DNA of 64,000 nucleotides from Acanthosoma haemorrhoidale (Eukaryota > Arthropoda > Insecta > Hemiptera > Acanthosomatidae). Shown here in pieces: positions 1-10,048 of this stretch (the stretch's first letter is position 1; the number at the start of each line of letters is the position of its first letter). Position numbers and translations under genes: made by a program. The notes under the pieces are model-generated. The model was not told the origin of the DNA, did no database searches, and worked only from the letters and a program-made list of their open reading frames with translations. The stretch lies in NCBI GenBank assembly GCA_930367205.1, contig OV884013.1, forward strand, positions 93,373,333-93,437,332, written 5' to 3'.

Positions 1-731
1 TAACCACTAATATTTATGTTTTGAATTTTATCCCTATTGCTCATCCCCTATTTTTATTCATTTAATTATATTTTTTTCATATGGTTTATTTAAAGAATGA
101 CATTTTTTAATTTGATTTATACCTTTTAGTTTTTTATCATTATTCCATTATTATTATTATTTAGTTGACCAAAGCAGTATTTATTATTTGAGCATTGTTA
201 TTATTCTTATGGGGCATGGTCCCAACATGACGATTTTTTTCTCTGTACTATCACACTCCATCAATATAGCCCCTATCTAATTGTATCAGTATATTTTTTC
301 TTTAGCGAGTAATTTTTGATAGATAATTATTTCTCTTCCTCCTAGGCTAATTATTACGTATTTTGCCTCTTCTACTCTCCTCATATGCTTTGAAAGAGAA
401 GAGGTTATATCCACACTCAGCCGATCTGCTACTGACCCCACTATTAGCAACGGGTGGCAATCAGAGCCCAAAAAGGATTCCATTATCTGACCACCCCCCC
501 CCCCAGACGAGGTGCGAGCCATGAATGAGATTTCAGTCAAAACTAGCCATGCTTCCAACGTCATCTCTGCTATACTTACCTACATATGGGCTATAGATAA
601 AACTAATTCACATAGAGATCAATGACTTCGACATTTCCTTTCGTTTAGATTATTTGATAGTTGAGTATAATTTATTTGTATGAATCGTGAATAAAAATAT
701 TATCTTTAGAGTTAATTAGTTTCGAAATGAG

Positions 732-808
<77 letters not shown>

Positions 809-966
809 TACATATATATAAAATTGTATGTTCCCTATTTGACAAATAAATATGACATTTTATTAAGATTGTCCATTTGATTACCCAATAACATAGAAAT
901 ATTCTCAATATAACTCAATAATATATAACTAAAGTTTAATTTATTGTGGGTTGGTTGCGGGTTGTG
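1..966. other. AT-rich stretch, no gene recognised
   Basis: Mostly A/T-rich sequence. It contains a run of 13 or so C at about 498-512 and a long TA microsatellite (listed separately). The short open frames here have low-complexity or simple-repeat translations (one is mainly alternating Ile-Tyr from the TA repeat), and I do not regard any as a gene. Confidence 0.6.
732..803. repeat. (TA)n microsatellite
   Basis: About 70 bases of nearly pure alternating TA, with one AAA interruption near its left end. It is similar in kind to the TA tract at 58252-58299 that flanks the gag-only LTR element. Confidence 0.95.
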
Positions 967-1560
967 CCCATAACCTTCAAAAATACCTTGACGAGATTGA
1001 GTATTGGTGCAACCATTGGCGGATCAAAGTTAATGAGGCAAAATGTTTCCATATTACCTTTACTCTCAAGTCTTCGTACGTTAAGCTACAAGTCCTGTCC
1101 ACTTGTTTTTTTTTTGTAATTCCATTCCTCTTCCTCTATGTAAGACAGTACGGTACTTCCAACACGATAAAAGGCTGACATGAAACACAAACGCCAGGCT
1201 AAAAAGACAAGAACTAAACAGACGCTTTGGACAGCTGTACAGACTATTTCGAAGGACATGTCATCTCTCAATAGAAAATAAATTACTAATCTGCAAAGTT
1301 ATACTTAACCCAAACTTGATATTTGGATTAAAGCAATGGGGGATAGCAAAAAAGTCATCAACGGCACCGAATCCTTTCAATCAAAAGTCCTGAGAACAAT
1401 ACTAAATGCCCCTTATTACGTCAGCAACCCTTCATAACGATTTTAATATACCCTACATTCTTGAACACATCCTTTCTAAGTCCATGAAATTCCAGAGTAA
1501 CCTATCCAACCACCCTAATCCCCTAACACGCAGTCATCACACTGCGTCACACATCCCTAT
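967..1560 (+). pseudogene. 5'-truncated LINE copy, C-terminal part of ORF2 and beyond
   Basis: The segment aligns by eye, with many mismatches and indels, to the longer LINE at 41610-43757 (its part from about 42830 to 43400). Shared blocks include the peptide HNLQKYLDEIEYWC and the nucleotide stretches around the tracts TCAATAGAAAATAAATTACT and CAAAAGTCCTGAGAACAATA. It starts just after the catalytic FADD motif position of the LINE reverse transcriptase and has no continuous reading frame. It is a dead fragment in the + orientation, lying about 200 bp left of the nested LTR elements. The left limit is set by where similarity begins and is approximate. Confidence 0.75.
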
Positions 1561-1770
1561 AATAATAATTGCTGACTGTGGGTTTGGATCCATATATATA
1601 CGGGGCAACGACACCCCCCAAAGGGCGTCCTCTTGCGGAACGTTAGAAATTTATTTCTAAATATAATTATCCAAAGTCAACAAAAGTGTCATTTAAAAGT
1701 GTTCGCATTTTTAACTCCACTGGGGATTTTTATAGATACATGATAATTTGCATAGTAAGTCCATTATATG

Positions 1771-2464
1771 TGTAAGGATCGGCGTCTGTTGGGACTGTTA
1801 GATTGTGAAAGGTGAATAACGAAACCAACAGACGACCGTTTGCCTTCAGGGCCTGGTGATGAAGCGGAATAGGAGACTGCACGTGCTAAGATGTTCTCGG
1901 AAGACAGCTGATAGTTAATAGCACTCTCCTATTTGTTCTACGAACTTAACCGTGGGAACATGGCCCGACCCTGAACAAACCTTGTTTATTGGCCCTTAGT
2001 CATCCCTACTTACGACGACCACGCCCTGGTCGCACGCGAGTAGGGTGATAGTAATAAAAAAGCAGTCAGTCCGTGTTCCTGTGTGGTTGGAAGAGGTTAC
2101 GGTAGTGATTGAGTGAGAGACAAACCATTCATATTGTAGGGGTAATGTGGATACCGGACTTGATCAAAGGTATGTGGACTTTTCTTTTCCGTCTGTAACA
2201 TAGTTGCCAGCTAAATGGAGCATGTGGCTGACTGTCAAATCCCGACTTTACTCTTTAAATTTTGTAATGGAAAATAGAATTGAATGACATTTTATTTTAA
2301 TTAGTAGTGGCTAAATAGTAGCTTTCGTAGTTGTGCGAGAGCTGGTAATCTTATATTTTTTGTTCATTAAATCAGCCTTTAATTTTAAACTTGTTATTCC
2401 TTTTAAATGGTTACCCTTCCTACTTTCTCCTAAGATTCCTGAGATCCTAGTCGGGGCGGCTACA
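1771..2464 (+). repeat. 5' LTR of outer element
   Basis: A 694-bp LTR that starts TG and ends CA. A polyadenylation signal AATAAA lies at 2053-2058. I see no convincing TATA box, so transcription may use an initiator-type promoter. The only differences from the 3' LTR that I found are C versus T at 2336/13882 and G versus C at 2375/13921. Confidence 0.95.
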
Positions 2465-2466
2465 AT

Positions 2467-2483
2467 TGGTGTCAGGTGTGGGG
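2467..2483 (+). other. Candidate primer binding site of outer element
   Basis: The sequence TGGTGTCAGGTGTGGGG begins two bases after the 5' LTR. A leading TGG, complementary to the CCA end of a tRNA, is expected here. I could not assign the tRNA with confidence. Confidence 0.6.
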
Positions 2484-2890
2484 TGGATGCAAGAATACCA
2501 CAGTCGAACCAGAGAGGATAGTAGGAGGGGAAGAGCCTGCCGGCGCGAGGGCAGAGTAAATTGCTGACGCTAATAGAATTGATGGGCCGTGCGGTTTTGG
2601 GCGAACGGTTGATCGGAGGGCGAAAATAGCCGAAATTTGTGATCATCTGGGTAGGGCATATATCTGATAACTTTAAAAAAAATTTTTTGAACCTTAATTG
2701 CCAAATTAAAAGGAATAGTTAAAATTAAGATGAACAGGGTAAATGAATCGGAATGGTGGAACCGTTCATAAGAACTGTAGAACCATTTCATGAACCGGTT
2801 TTCATTTCATTCATCATCATCATTTCATAACAGTTGAATCTGTTACGCGAAGGTACAGGTGTTTCTAATATATTATAATCCAGGCATAAA

Positions 2891-4000
2891 ATGTCAGCAG
2901 ACGAATTGAGGAAAAAGCTCGACGAGGCCACCGAGGCCAACCGTCGCTATAAGGAGAAAGAAGCAGAGCTGGAGAGGACGTTGAGGCAAGAGCGGGTGGC
3001 ATCCCAGGCTATGAAGGAAGAGTTGGACGATACCAAACAGAGACTGAATATGAGTGCGGTAGAGGACCCACCCCGAACCAAGAGAGATATGTCCATGCAG
3101 GGGCTTCTTCGGGCATGGTCGGACCCGGAAAAAGATGGACCCATTGAAGAGTTTCTACGCAGGCTCGAACTAATAGCGCAGAGTGGTAATTGGACAGTGG
3201 CCGACCGATTGACGGTATTAGAGCTGAAACTCGCAGGTACGGCAGCAGTCTTTGTACAAGCCCACCCCGAGCTGCGAGAAGGGGGCAACGCATACCAGGA
3301 CCTGGTGACAAGGCTGAAAGAGAGGTTTGAAGATTCGGCCACCCAAGACTATTATCTGAGGGCGCTAGGACAGGCGAGACAGGTACCGGGGGAAACGGTG
3401 AAGGGATTCGCCGACCGTGTCTTGGCTCTGGGGCAGAAGACCATGCCGCCGGCTGCAGATGTGACAGAGAGAATGTGGAGGGCCAAGGAATTGGAAAAGA
3501 GAGTAGTAGCTACATTCGTAGCAGGGCTACGGGGTGACTCCAGCAAGCTAGTGGCGTATGCGTCTCCACGCAATTTGCAGGAAGCCTTACAGAAAGCAGC
3601 GGCATTGGAACAGTACACGGAAAGGAAGCCAACGATAGCGTATGCGGTGTCCACAGAGGAACAAGATGAGACTATAACCATCGAGCATCAGAGGGTCTGC
3701 TATTGTGGGAAGCCAAGGAAGGAAGAAAACATGGGACACTTTGCCGCCGTTGTGGCAAGGACAAATGCCCCTGTGACTTGTTATCGCTGCGGTAAGGTGG
3801 GACATATCGCTAGAGAATGCCGCCCGACTCCAAATCAAGGTAACAGGGGGAGCGAGATAAGGCAAGTAGGCCCCCGGACGTGTTTTCGGTGCGGGAAGCC
3901 CGGCCACTATGCCAGCCACTGCCGAGGTAAGCCGATGGGGGATCAGGGAAATAAGCAACCCCATCAGAATTCGGGACACAAGGATGACCCAAATGCTTAA
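2891..4000 (+). CDS. Gag polyprotein of outer LTR element
   Basis: A 369-residue Gag, the structural protein that packages the element's RNA in the cytoplasm. The ATG at 2891 follows an A-rich AAA context and is the first in a long leader after the primer site. Residues 1-55 are highly charged and heptad-like, probably a coiled coil. Residues about 75-245 form a mainly helical capsid-like region containing the retrotransposon-gag type pattern (GLLRAWSDPEKD then LKERF). Two CCHC zinc knuckles follow: CYRCGKVGHIAREC (297-310) and CFRCGKPGHYASHC (331-344). The frame is intact. The stop TAA (3998-4000) lies just after a slippery heptamer that leads into the pol frame. Confidence 0.93.
   Translation: MSADELRKKLDEATEANRRYKEKEAELERTLRQERVASQAMKEELDDTKQRLNMSAVEDPPRTKRDMSMQGLLRAWSDPEKDGPIEEFLRRLELIAQSGNWTVADRLTVLELKLAGTAAVFVQAHPELREGGNAYQDLVTRLKERFEDSATQDYYLRALGQARQVPGETVKGFADRVLALGQKTMPPAADVTERMWRAKELEKRVVATFVAGLRGDSSKLVAYASPRNLQEALQKAAALEQYTERKPTIAYAVSTEEQDETITIEHQRVCYCGKPRKEENMGHFAAVVARTNAPVTCYRCGKVGHIARECRPTPNQGNRGSEIRQVGPRTCFRCGKPGHYASHCRGKPMGDQGNKQPHQNSGHKDDPNA
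3988..3994 (+). promoter_or_regulatory. -1 ribosomal frameshift site between gag and pol
   Basis: CCCAAAT fits the X XXY YYZ rule exactly in the gag frame: codons CCA and AAT, preceded by C. The pol frame is -1 relative to gag. It opens directly after a TGA at 3985-3987, and gag ends at TAA 3998-4000, so the only 13-base overlap is precisely where the heptamer lies. That placement argues for function. I did not establish a downstream pseudoknot, although the following GC-rich bases could form structure. Confidence 0.75.
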
Positions 4001-5691
4001 GACGCCGCGAGGACCCCGGCACGGTGTCAAAAAGTAAGGGGAAAGACGTACGGATGGTCCCGAGCGTGGGGAGTAGACAAGGAGGGGGCATACGGGTGAA
4101 GGTGGTGATAGGAGGGGAGCTGAAGGAATTGTTAGTGGACTCGGGCTCGGAGGTCACATTAATCACGAAACCCATACAGGGGGTGGAAATACGAGGTAGC
4201 AGGATCAGAGCAAAAGGGATTACCGGCCAGAGACTGCACCTAGCAGGGGACCAGATAGTCGAAGTCGAGTTCCAGGGCAGGAAGGTAAAACACCGTATGA
4301 CCATAGCCAACCTCTCAATGGACTGCGATGGAGTGCTAGGGTTGGATCTGATGAAAAGACTCGATACCGTGATCGACACCAAACGTGGAGTATTGTCAAC
4401 AAGGATGACCGGCGCAGACGAGAAACCGGATAAGAGGGTAGCGTCGGTAACAGACAAGAAAGCAGAGCCAAAGTGGCCTAGGAAGAGTACGCAAGGCCGA
4501 CGACGCAGACCGAGGGGCAGGAGAAAGAGAGTGAACAACCAAGAAGCAGACATCCTTCCAAGCAACGACCCGGGAGAACCAACGCCCATCGGTTCTACGA
4601 CGGTGAAGGTGTCTAGTAGATCGGTCATCCCGCCGTACAGCGAGGCCCTGCTAGAAGGTGACGTGGCGGGATGGGCATCGGGTCGAGACTTGTGGCTAGA
4701 ACCCAAGCTGATAAGCCAACAAGGGGTGCGAGTGGGTCGGAGCTTGAACCGGATTCGAGACGGAAAAGTATGGGTTCGGATGGTGAATCTTACCGCGGGA
4801 GAGGTGACGTTGAGTCGGGGTCAAGAAATAGCAAACGCCGAGGAATGGAAGGATATTAGGGAAAAGGGAGAAAAGGTCGTGGCTCTAAAAGAAGGCACGG
4901 ACCAGGACTGGACATTAGACTGGACGGAGAAATTACACCACCTAGGGCCGACCGAACGGGACGTAATTGAGGCTGTGCTGAGGTCCTATGAGACTCTGTT
5001 CGAAGAGCCTGGGCCCAACGGTTGCAAACTGAAAGTAGAACATCGGATAGAGACCGGAGATGTAAGGCCAATCTGCAAACGACCGTATCGGGTCCCCTTC
5101 GCACAACGGGAGGTTGTCAAGAAACATCTGGGCGATATGTTGGCCAAAGAAATAATATCGCCATCCGACAGCCCTTGGGCGGCGCCTGTTGTTCTGGTAC
5201 AGAAGAAGAGCGAAGACGGAGAAATTAAATATCGGTTTTGTACGGACTTCAGAGGCCTGAACGAAGTGACCAGAGTAGATGCATACCCGTTACCGCTTAT
5301 AAATGAGACGCTGGAACAACTGGGGAAGAGCCAGTATTTCTCGACCTTAGACCTAGCCAGTGGCTATCACCAGATTCAGATAACACCCGAACACCGAGAG
5401 AAGACTGCCTTCACCACGGTCGGAGGGCATTTCGAGTATAACCGCATGGCGTTTAGGCTCGCCGGGGCACCGGCCACCTTCCAGCGGCTCATGGACGAGC
5501 TACTGATGCAGCTGAAAGGGGAAGTCTGCTTCGTGTACCTAGATGACGTGATCATCTTCAGCACGACCATCGAGGAACACGCCAAAAGACTGCGACTTGT
5601 ACTGGACAAGCTAAGAGGAGCCGACTTGAAGATCAACTTGAAGAAGTGTAGATTCGCGGTGGAAGAAGTGGCCTACCTAGTGTCAGAATGA
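3988..5691 (+). pseudogene. Pol of outer element, N-terminal part (protease and RT), interrupted
   Basis: The frame opens at 3988, with no good ATG near its start, which is consistent with synthesis as a Gag-Pol fusion. About 25 codons in is an aspartic protease with the active-site triad D-S-G in LLVDSGSEVTLIT, near 4138-4146. Then comes a linker of about 250 residues, rich in basic residues. The reverse transcriptase follows, with PLPLINETLEQLG, FSTLDLASGYHQI and the catalytic box YLDD, about 47 residues before the break. One usual RT residue pattern is changed: MAFRLAGAPATF in place of the more common MPFGL-type turn, though this need not inactivate it. The frame ends at TGA inside the nested element's LTR. 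Codon 5680/10049/10050 spans the insertion, so the downstream half is in the same frame once the insert is ignored. Confidence 0.92.
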
Positions 5692-5827
5692 AAGACATAG
5701 GTTGATTGAATATAGTAATAATTTATTAACCATAAAATAAGTACATCTAGGTCACATGTTATATAGGTTAGAATAATATTGTCAGCCGGCTTTGTTCATT
5801 TAATAGAGATAACCCAACCATATGACA
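5681..5827 (-). repeat. 3' LTR of nested element
   Basis: A 147-bp LTR (TGTCAT...CTGACA on the minus strand), identical by eye to the copy at 9897-10043. It supplies the TGA that truncates the outer element's pol. Confidence 0.97.
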
Positions 5828-5838
5828 TCTCCGTTTTT

Positions 5839-5857
<19 letters not shown>
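5828..5857 (-). other. Polypurine tract of nested element
   Basis: On the minus strand, 24 A residues followed by CGGAGA end directly at the 3' LTR. An all-purine-like tract at this position is the expected plus-strand primer. The long A run is unusual for a tract of this kind. Confidence 0.75.
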
Positions 5858-5868
<11 letters not shown>

Positions 5869-5870
<2 letters not shown>

Positions 5871-8800
5871 ATTGTAATACATAGTTTTCTTTTAGATATG
5901 CTGGCTGACGACTGATTCGTCCACTACGAGTTACATATGTGTCATTGTCATTATTGATATCTTCGCTCTGGCTTTGGTTCATTAATTGCTGATCTGCTGG
6001 ATCGGCTGTATTATTAACCTTACCATTATTATTTGGATTTTCCGAAATTTGTGGTTTAATATTTTCATCAAGTCTATATTCGTTACTTTCTATTTCGAAT
6101 GGTAGGCTAGTATCATTTCTTAAGTGTATTCTATTACGCGTCAATAAGGAGCCTCCCTCTGTCTTAATTTGATAAGCCCTATTGTTTATGTTTCTATCTA
6201 TTATTACAGCCCGATCCCACATTCCTTGTTTGTTTCTAACTCTAACATTTTCTCCTTTTTCGTATTTTTTCAAATCTTTGGCTCGTTGATCATGAAAAAA
6301 TTTTTGTTCCCTTTGTCTTTGTAACAATTCACCTTTTATATATGAATTTTCTTCACTTTTAAACTTTGGTATATCATATAGAACACCATTCACATTTTTA
6401 CCTTGCATTATCACATTTGGAGAAGGTATTGTATTAGATATTGGTGTGTTGTTTAATTCTAGTATTGCTAAGTACACATCTTTTTTATCAAAATGAGCTT
6501 TTCTAATTACATTTTTCACAGTTTGTATGTGCCGCTCCACCATTCCGTTACTTTGTGGATATGTTGGACTCGACGTAACATGCTTAAATTTCCATTCTCT
6601 TGTAAACGTTTTAAATAGAAAACTTGAAAATTGTGGGCCATTATCTGATCTGAATTCTTCTGGTATACCCCAGTGTACAAAACAAGACTTTAATGCTTTT
6701 ATAACTGTTACACTAGTTTCATCCTTCAATGGTAAAACATCTACATATTTAGAAAAATAATCCACAACTAACATGTTTGGTTTTCTATCAATGTAAAAAA
6801 TATCAGCTCCTACTGTTGCCCATGTTTTATCTGGTATTAATGTTGGTATTAGACTTTCTTTCTGATTTGATCGTTGGAACGTTAAGCATGTTTTACAGTT
6901 GTTTATTTTGTTTTCTATATCTTTATTCATATTGGGCCAAAATACTATTTCTCTCGCTCTAGCTTTTGTTTTTTCAATGCCTAAATGATTATAATGTAAC
7001 TTACTCAAAACTTCTTCTCTTAATTTGTTTGGTACTATTACACAATTATTTTTAAACAGTAAGTCATCATATTCATAAATGTCGGCATGGTAAGTATGAT
7101 AATATTTAACTATATTTGGTACATCTTTTATTTCTTTTGGCCAACCTTTTTTTATTGTATTTTTCAATGTCTGCAATTCTATGTCATTTTTTGTTGCTTC
7201 TATATATTTTTGTTTCTTTTGATTACTCATCTCGCTTGCTAACGTAAGTTCTAATATATACATTCTGGAATCTCCATCCTCTTTAGTTTCTTTTAAATGA
7301 GCTCTCGATAGTAAATCTGCTATTATTAAATTTTTACCACTTGTATAAGTTACTTTAATATCATATGGTTGTAACCGCATTCGCATTTTTTGTAGTCTCA
7401 TTGGTACATCAGTTATCTTTCGTCTTAAAATAGGGATCAGCGGTTTATGATCTGATTCTACTCCAAAAGGTTTACCGATTACATACTGTCTGAAACGCTC
7501 ACATCCAAACACTATGGCATATAATTCTTTCTCTATTTGAGCCCACGATTTTTGACATTCAGTGAATGCTTGTGATGCATATGCTACTGGCAAATCATTT
7601 TGTAACAGAACTGCCCCTACTCCGGTACTACTAGCGTCTACACTAATTTTGCACTCCTTATTTACATCGTATAATTGTAGAATAGGAGTTTTGCTTAAAC
7701 ATGTTTTTATCTTTTTAAAACAATTTTCATGTTCACCTGTCCAGTTGAAAATTGTACCTTTTTTAATTAGATTACGCAATGGTTCCGTTAACTGAGCTGA
7801 GTTTTCTACAAATTTACCCACGTAGGTTATCAATCCTAATAATCGTTCTACTGCTTTAGCATCTTTTGGTCTTTCCATTTCACTAATTGCTTTGACTTTG
7901 TCATCATCAATTTCTATCCCTTTGCTACTGAAGTAATGACCTAAAAATTTAATTCTTTCTTCTTTAAACTTACATTTGTTTTTATTAAATTTAATCCCAT
8001 GCTCATAAGCTCTTTTCATTACTAATTCTAAAATTTCTAATAATTCTTTTTCATTTTCTGCCCATATCATTATATCATCGATATAAACAGCTACGTTTTT
8101 TATACCTTCAAAAATCTCTGAATAAGTTTTATGGAACACTTCTGGTGCAATACTAACCCCGAAAGGCATTCTTAAAAATCTAAATGGACCATATGGCGTT
8201 TGAAAAGCCGTCATTAACGAACTCCTATGTGTAAGTTCTAAATGCCAAAACCCATTTGATGCGTCTAGCACTGCAAACATTTTTGCCCCCGCCATTTTAC
8301 TAGATATTTCTTCAAATGTAGGTAAAGGACAATGTTCTCTTAGTAAACAAGTGTTAAGATGCTGTGGGTCTAAGCAAATACGTAATGATTTATCAGGTTT
8401 ACTGGTAATTACGATTGGGTTCATAAATTCAGTAGGTTCGTTAACCTCTGTAACAATTTTATTGTCTTTCATTCTGTATAATGTTTCTTTGAAAAGATCT
8501 AATAATTTAAAAGGTATTCTACGACATGGTTCAATTTTTCCTTCATATCCTTCTTTTAATTTGAAATCATATATTTTTGAGATTTTTCCTATACCTTCGA
8601 ATAGTTCTTTATATCTGTTAAGCAATTTCGTGAGATCATTATTTGTATTCATATTTATATTTTCAACTCTGGTAATTAATTTCAGTTTTTTAATTGTATC
8701 TAATCCCAAAACAGAGCTTGAGCTATTACAGTTTACTAAATAAAATTTTATTGGTTCTATTTTACCCTTGATTACACAATCTAATATAACAGTTCCTATA

Positions 8801-9897
8801 ACCGGTATTTCAGAACCACTGTAATTTGCCAATTTGTTATCAGTTTTATTTATTTTCTCTTTAATTTTCAAATTTTCATAGTCGCTTTTTTTTAAAACAT
8901 TGCATTCCGCCCCTGTATCGAGCTTGACTGTAAGTGAAGTTTTGCTTTCCAATATATTTATAGATAATTCCCAACCCTTTTGAACATTATTTATTTTTAG
9001 AATTCTCCCTAAAGTGTACATTTCAGCATCCTCTCCCTCAATCATACTTACATTATTTATATTTCGAGTTATTCTACACATTTTTGCAAAATGATTTATC
9101 CTATTACATTTAATACAAATTTTACCGTAGGCTGGGCAATTTCTGTACCCATGGACGTTGCCGCATTTATTGCACCTCAATCGCTGCTGGCTTCCATATT
9201 GCTGCTCTTGTTGCAGTGATGTCTTGCTGCTATCGCTGGTACTTGGTTTCGACGTCCACGGCTGCGTACTCACTCTCAGATTACTCGTCGCTGCTTTGGT
9301 TCTGCTCCTTTGCTGTACTATATTTATTTCCTCTTCTTCTGTACCTCGCAACGTCTCTATTCTTTGTTTTGCTAACTCCGCCACTTTGCATAAATTAGTA
9401 CATTTATCTAGTGTTAGATCATCTTCCCGCAACAATCTATCTTTCACTTGTTCATCCTGTATACCACTTACAATTTGATCTTTTATAAGGCTATCCTTCA
9501 ATGTTTCAAATGCACAATCAACACTTAACTTTTTCAAATCTGTAATGAAATCACCGAATGACTCACCCTTTCTCTGTTTACGTTGAAAAAAATTAAATCT
9601 TGCCACCGTCTCGTTTTTTTTAGGTATGCAATAATCTTCAAAAGCTTTAACTACAATTGCGTATTCCTTCTGTTCTTCTGCCGTCAAATTAAAGGTTTCA
9701 TATTTATCTTGTGCATCTTCTCCTAATACGCTCAACAGTATACCAACTTTTACTTCATCTTTTTTATCTTGTGCTTCGATAGCCGACAAGTAATGATTAA
9801 ACTTTCTATACCATCTTTTCCATGCTTCTGCTATATTTCCTTCGAAAATAAATTGTTCTGGCGGTTTCAAATTCACATGTCCTACCGACTGCGCCAT
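5869..9897 (-). CDS. Gag-Pol polyprotein of nested element, single 1342-codon frame
   Basis: One uninterrupted frame encodes both capsid and enzymes. Residues 1-230 are Gag with the pattern FEGNIAEAWKRWYRKFNHYL near the N-terminus. Two zinc knuckles follow, CNKCGNVHGYRNC (242-254) and CIKCNRINHFAKMC (261-274). The protease has D-T-G at 327-329. The reverse transcriptase has FAVLDASNGFWHL and the catalytic YIDD at 605-608. RNase H has D754, E789/E791 and D816. The integrase has its HH-CC zinc site (H968/H971, C1001, C1004) and a DD35E triad at D1032, D1085 and E1121. A basic C-terminal tail follows. There is no frameshift, so the Gag to Pol ratio must be set in another way, for example by proteolysis or transcript processing. 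The ATG (9897-9895) begins on the last base of the LTR. No other in-frame Met occurs before the conserved Gag region, so I accept it as the start. Confidence 0.95.
9880..9896 (-). other. tRNA-Ser-type primer binding site, overlapping the gag start codon
   Basis: Directly after the LTR the minus strand reads TGGCGCAGTCGGTAGGA. From what I know of insect tRNA-Ser acceptor and T-arm sequences, this is complementary to the 3' end including CCA; 17.6, 297 and mag-type elements are known to use tRNA-Ser. The site is also codons 1-6 of gag-pol (Met-Ala-Gln-Ser-Val-Gly). Confidence 0.8.
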
Positions 9898-10043
9898 GTC
9901 AGAATGAAAGACATAGGTTGATTGAATATAGTAATAATTTATTAACCATAAAATAAGTACATCTAGGTCACATGTTATATAGGTTAGAATAATATTGTCA
10001 GCCGGCTTTGTTCATTTAATAGAGATAACCCAACCATATGACA
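9897..10043 (-). repeat. 5' LTR of nested element
   Basis: Identical to 5681-5827. On the minus strand it holds a TATA-like CCTATATAAC (9983-9974) and, about 30 bases further, AATAAA (9943-9938). Promoter, start site and polyadenylation signal are therefore squeezed into 147 bp. Confidence 0.95.
9938..9983 (-). promoter_or_regulatory. Compact LTR promoter and polyadenylation signal
   Basis: The TATA-like box at 9983-9974 would place the transcription start around 9945-9955. That is at or just before AATAAA (9943-9938). This predicts a leader of only about 50 nt before the gag ATG and an R region of perhaps 25-30 nt. The spacing is seen in the sequence; the start site is inferred. Confidence 0.5.
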
Positions 10044-10048
10044 CCTAG

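Larger units (their letters stand above)
5681..10043 (-). mobile_element. Nested complete Ty3/gypsy (mag-like) LTR retrotransposon
   Basis: Identical 147-bp LTRs (5681-5827 and 9897-10043) flank an internal region with a single gag-pol frame on the minus strand. The target duplication is CCTAG (5676-5680 and 10044-10048). The length of 4363 bp, very short LTRs, tRNA-Ser-type primer site, single ORF and integrase features all resemble the mag lineage of Ty3/gypsy elements; the lineage call is inference from these traits. Every catalytic motif is present and no stop or frameshift is seen, so it could be a recently active copy. Its A-rich codons contrast with its host element's GC-rich ones. Confidence 0.95.

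Noticed and set aside
672..908. 78-codon minus-strand frame of alternating Ile-Tyr
   Set aside because: It is the translation of the TA microsatellite.
3587..4706. Long minus-strand frames over gag/pol of the outer element (up to 298 codons)
   Set aside because: They are antisense shadows of a GC-rich coding region. The + strand carries zinc knuckles and protease, the antisense translations carry nothing recognisable.
9880..9897. TGGCGCAGTCGG looks like a tRNA gene D-arm/box A
   Set aside because: It lies exactly where the primer binding site must be, and no box B or cloverleaf follows. Complementarity to the tRNA-Ser 3' end explains it better.
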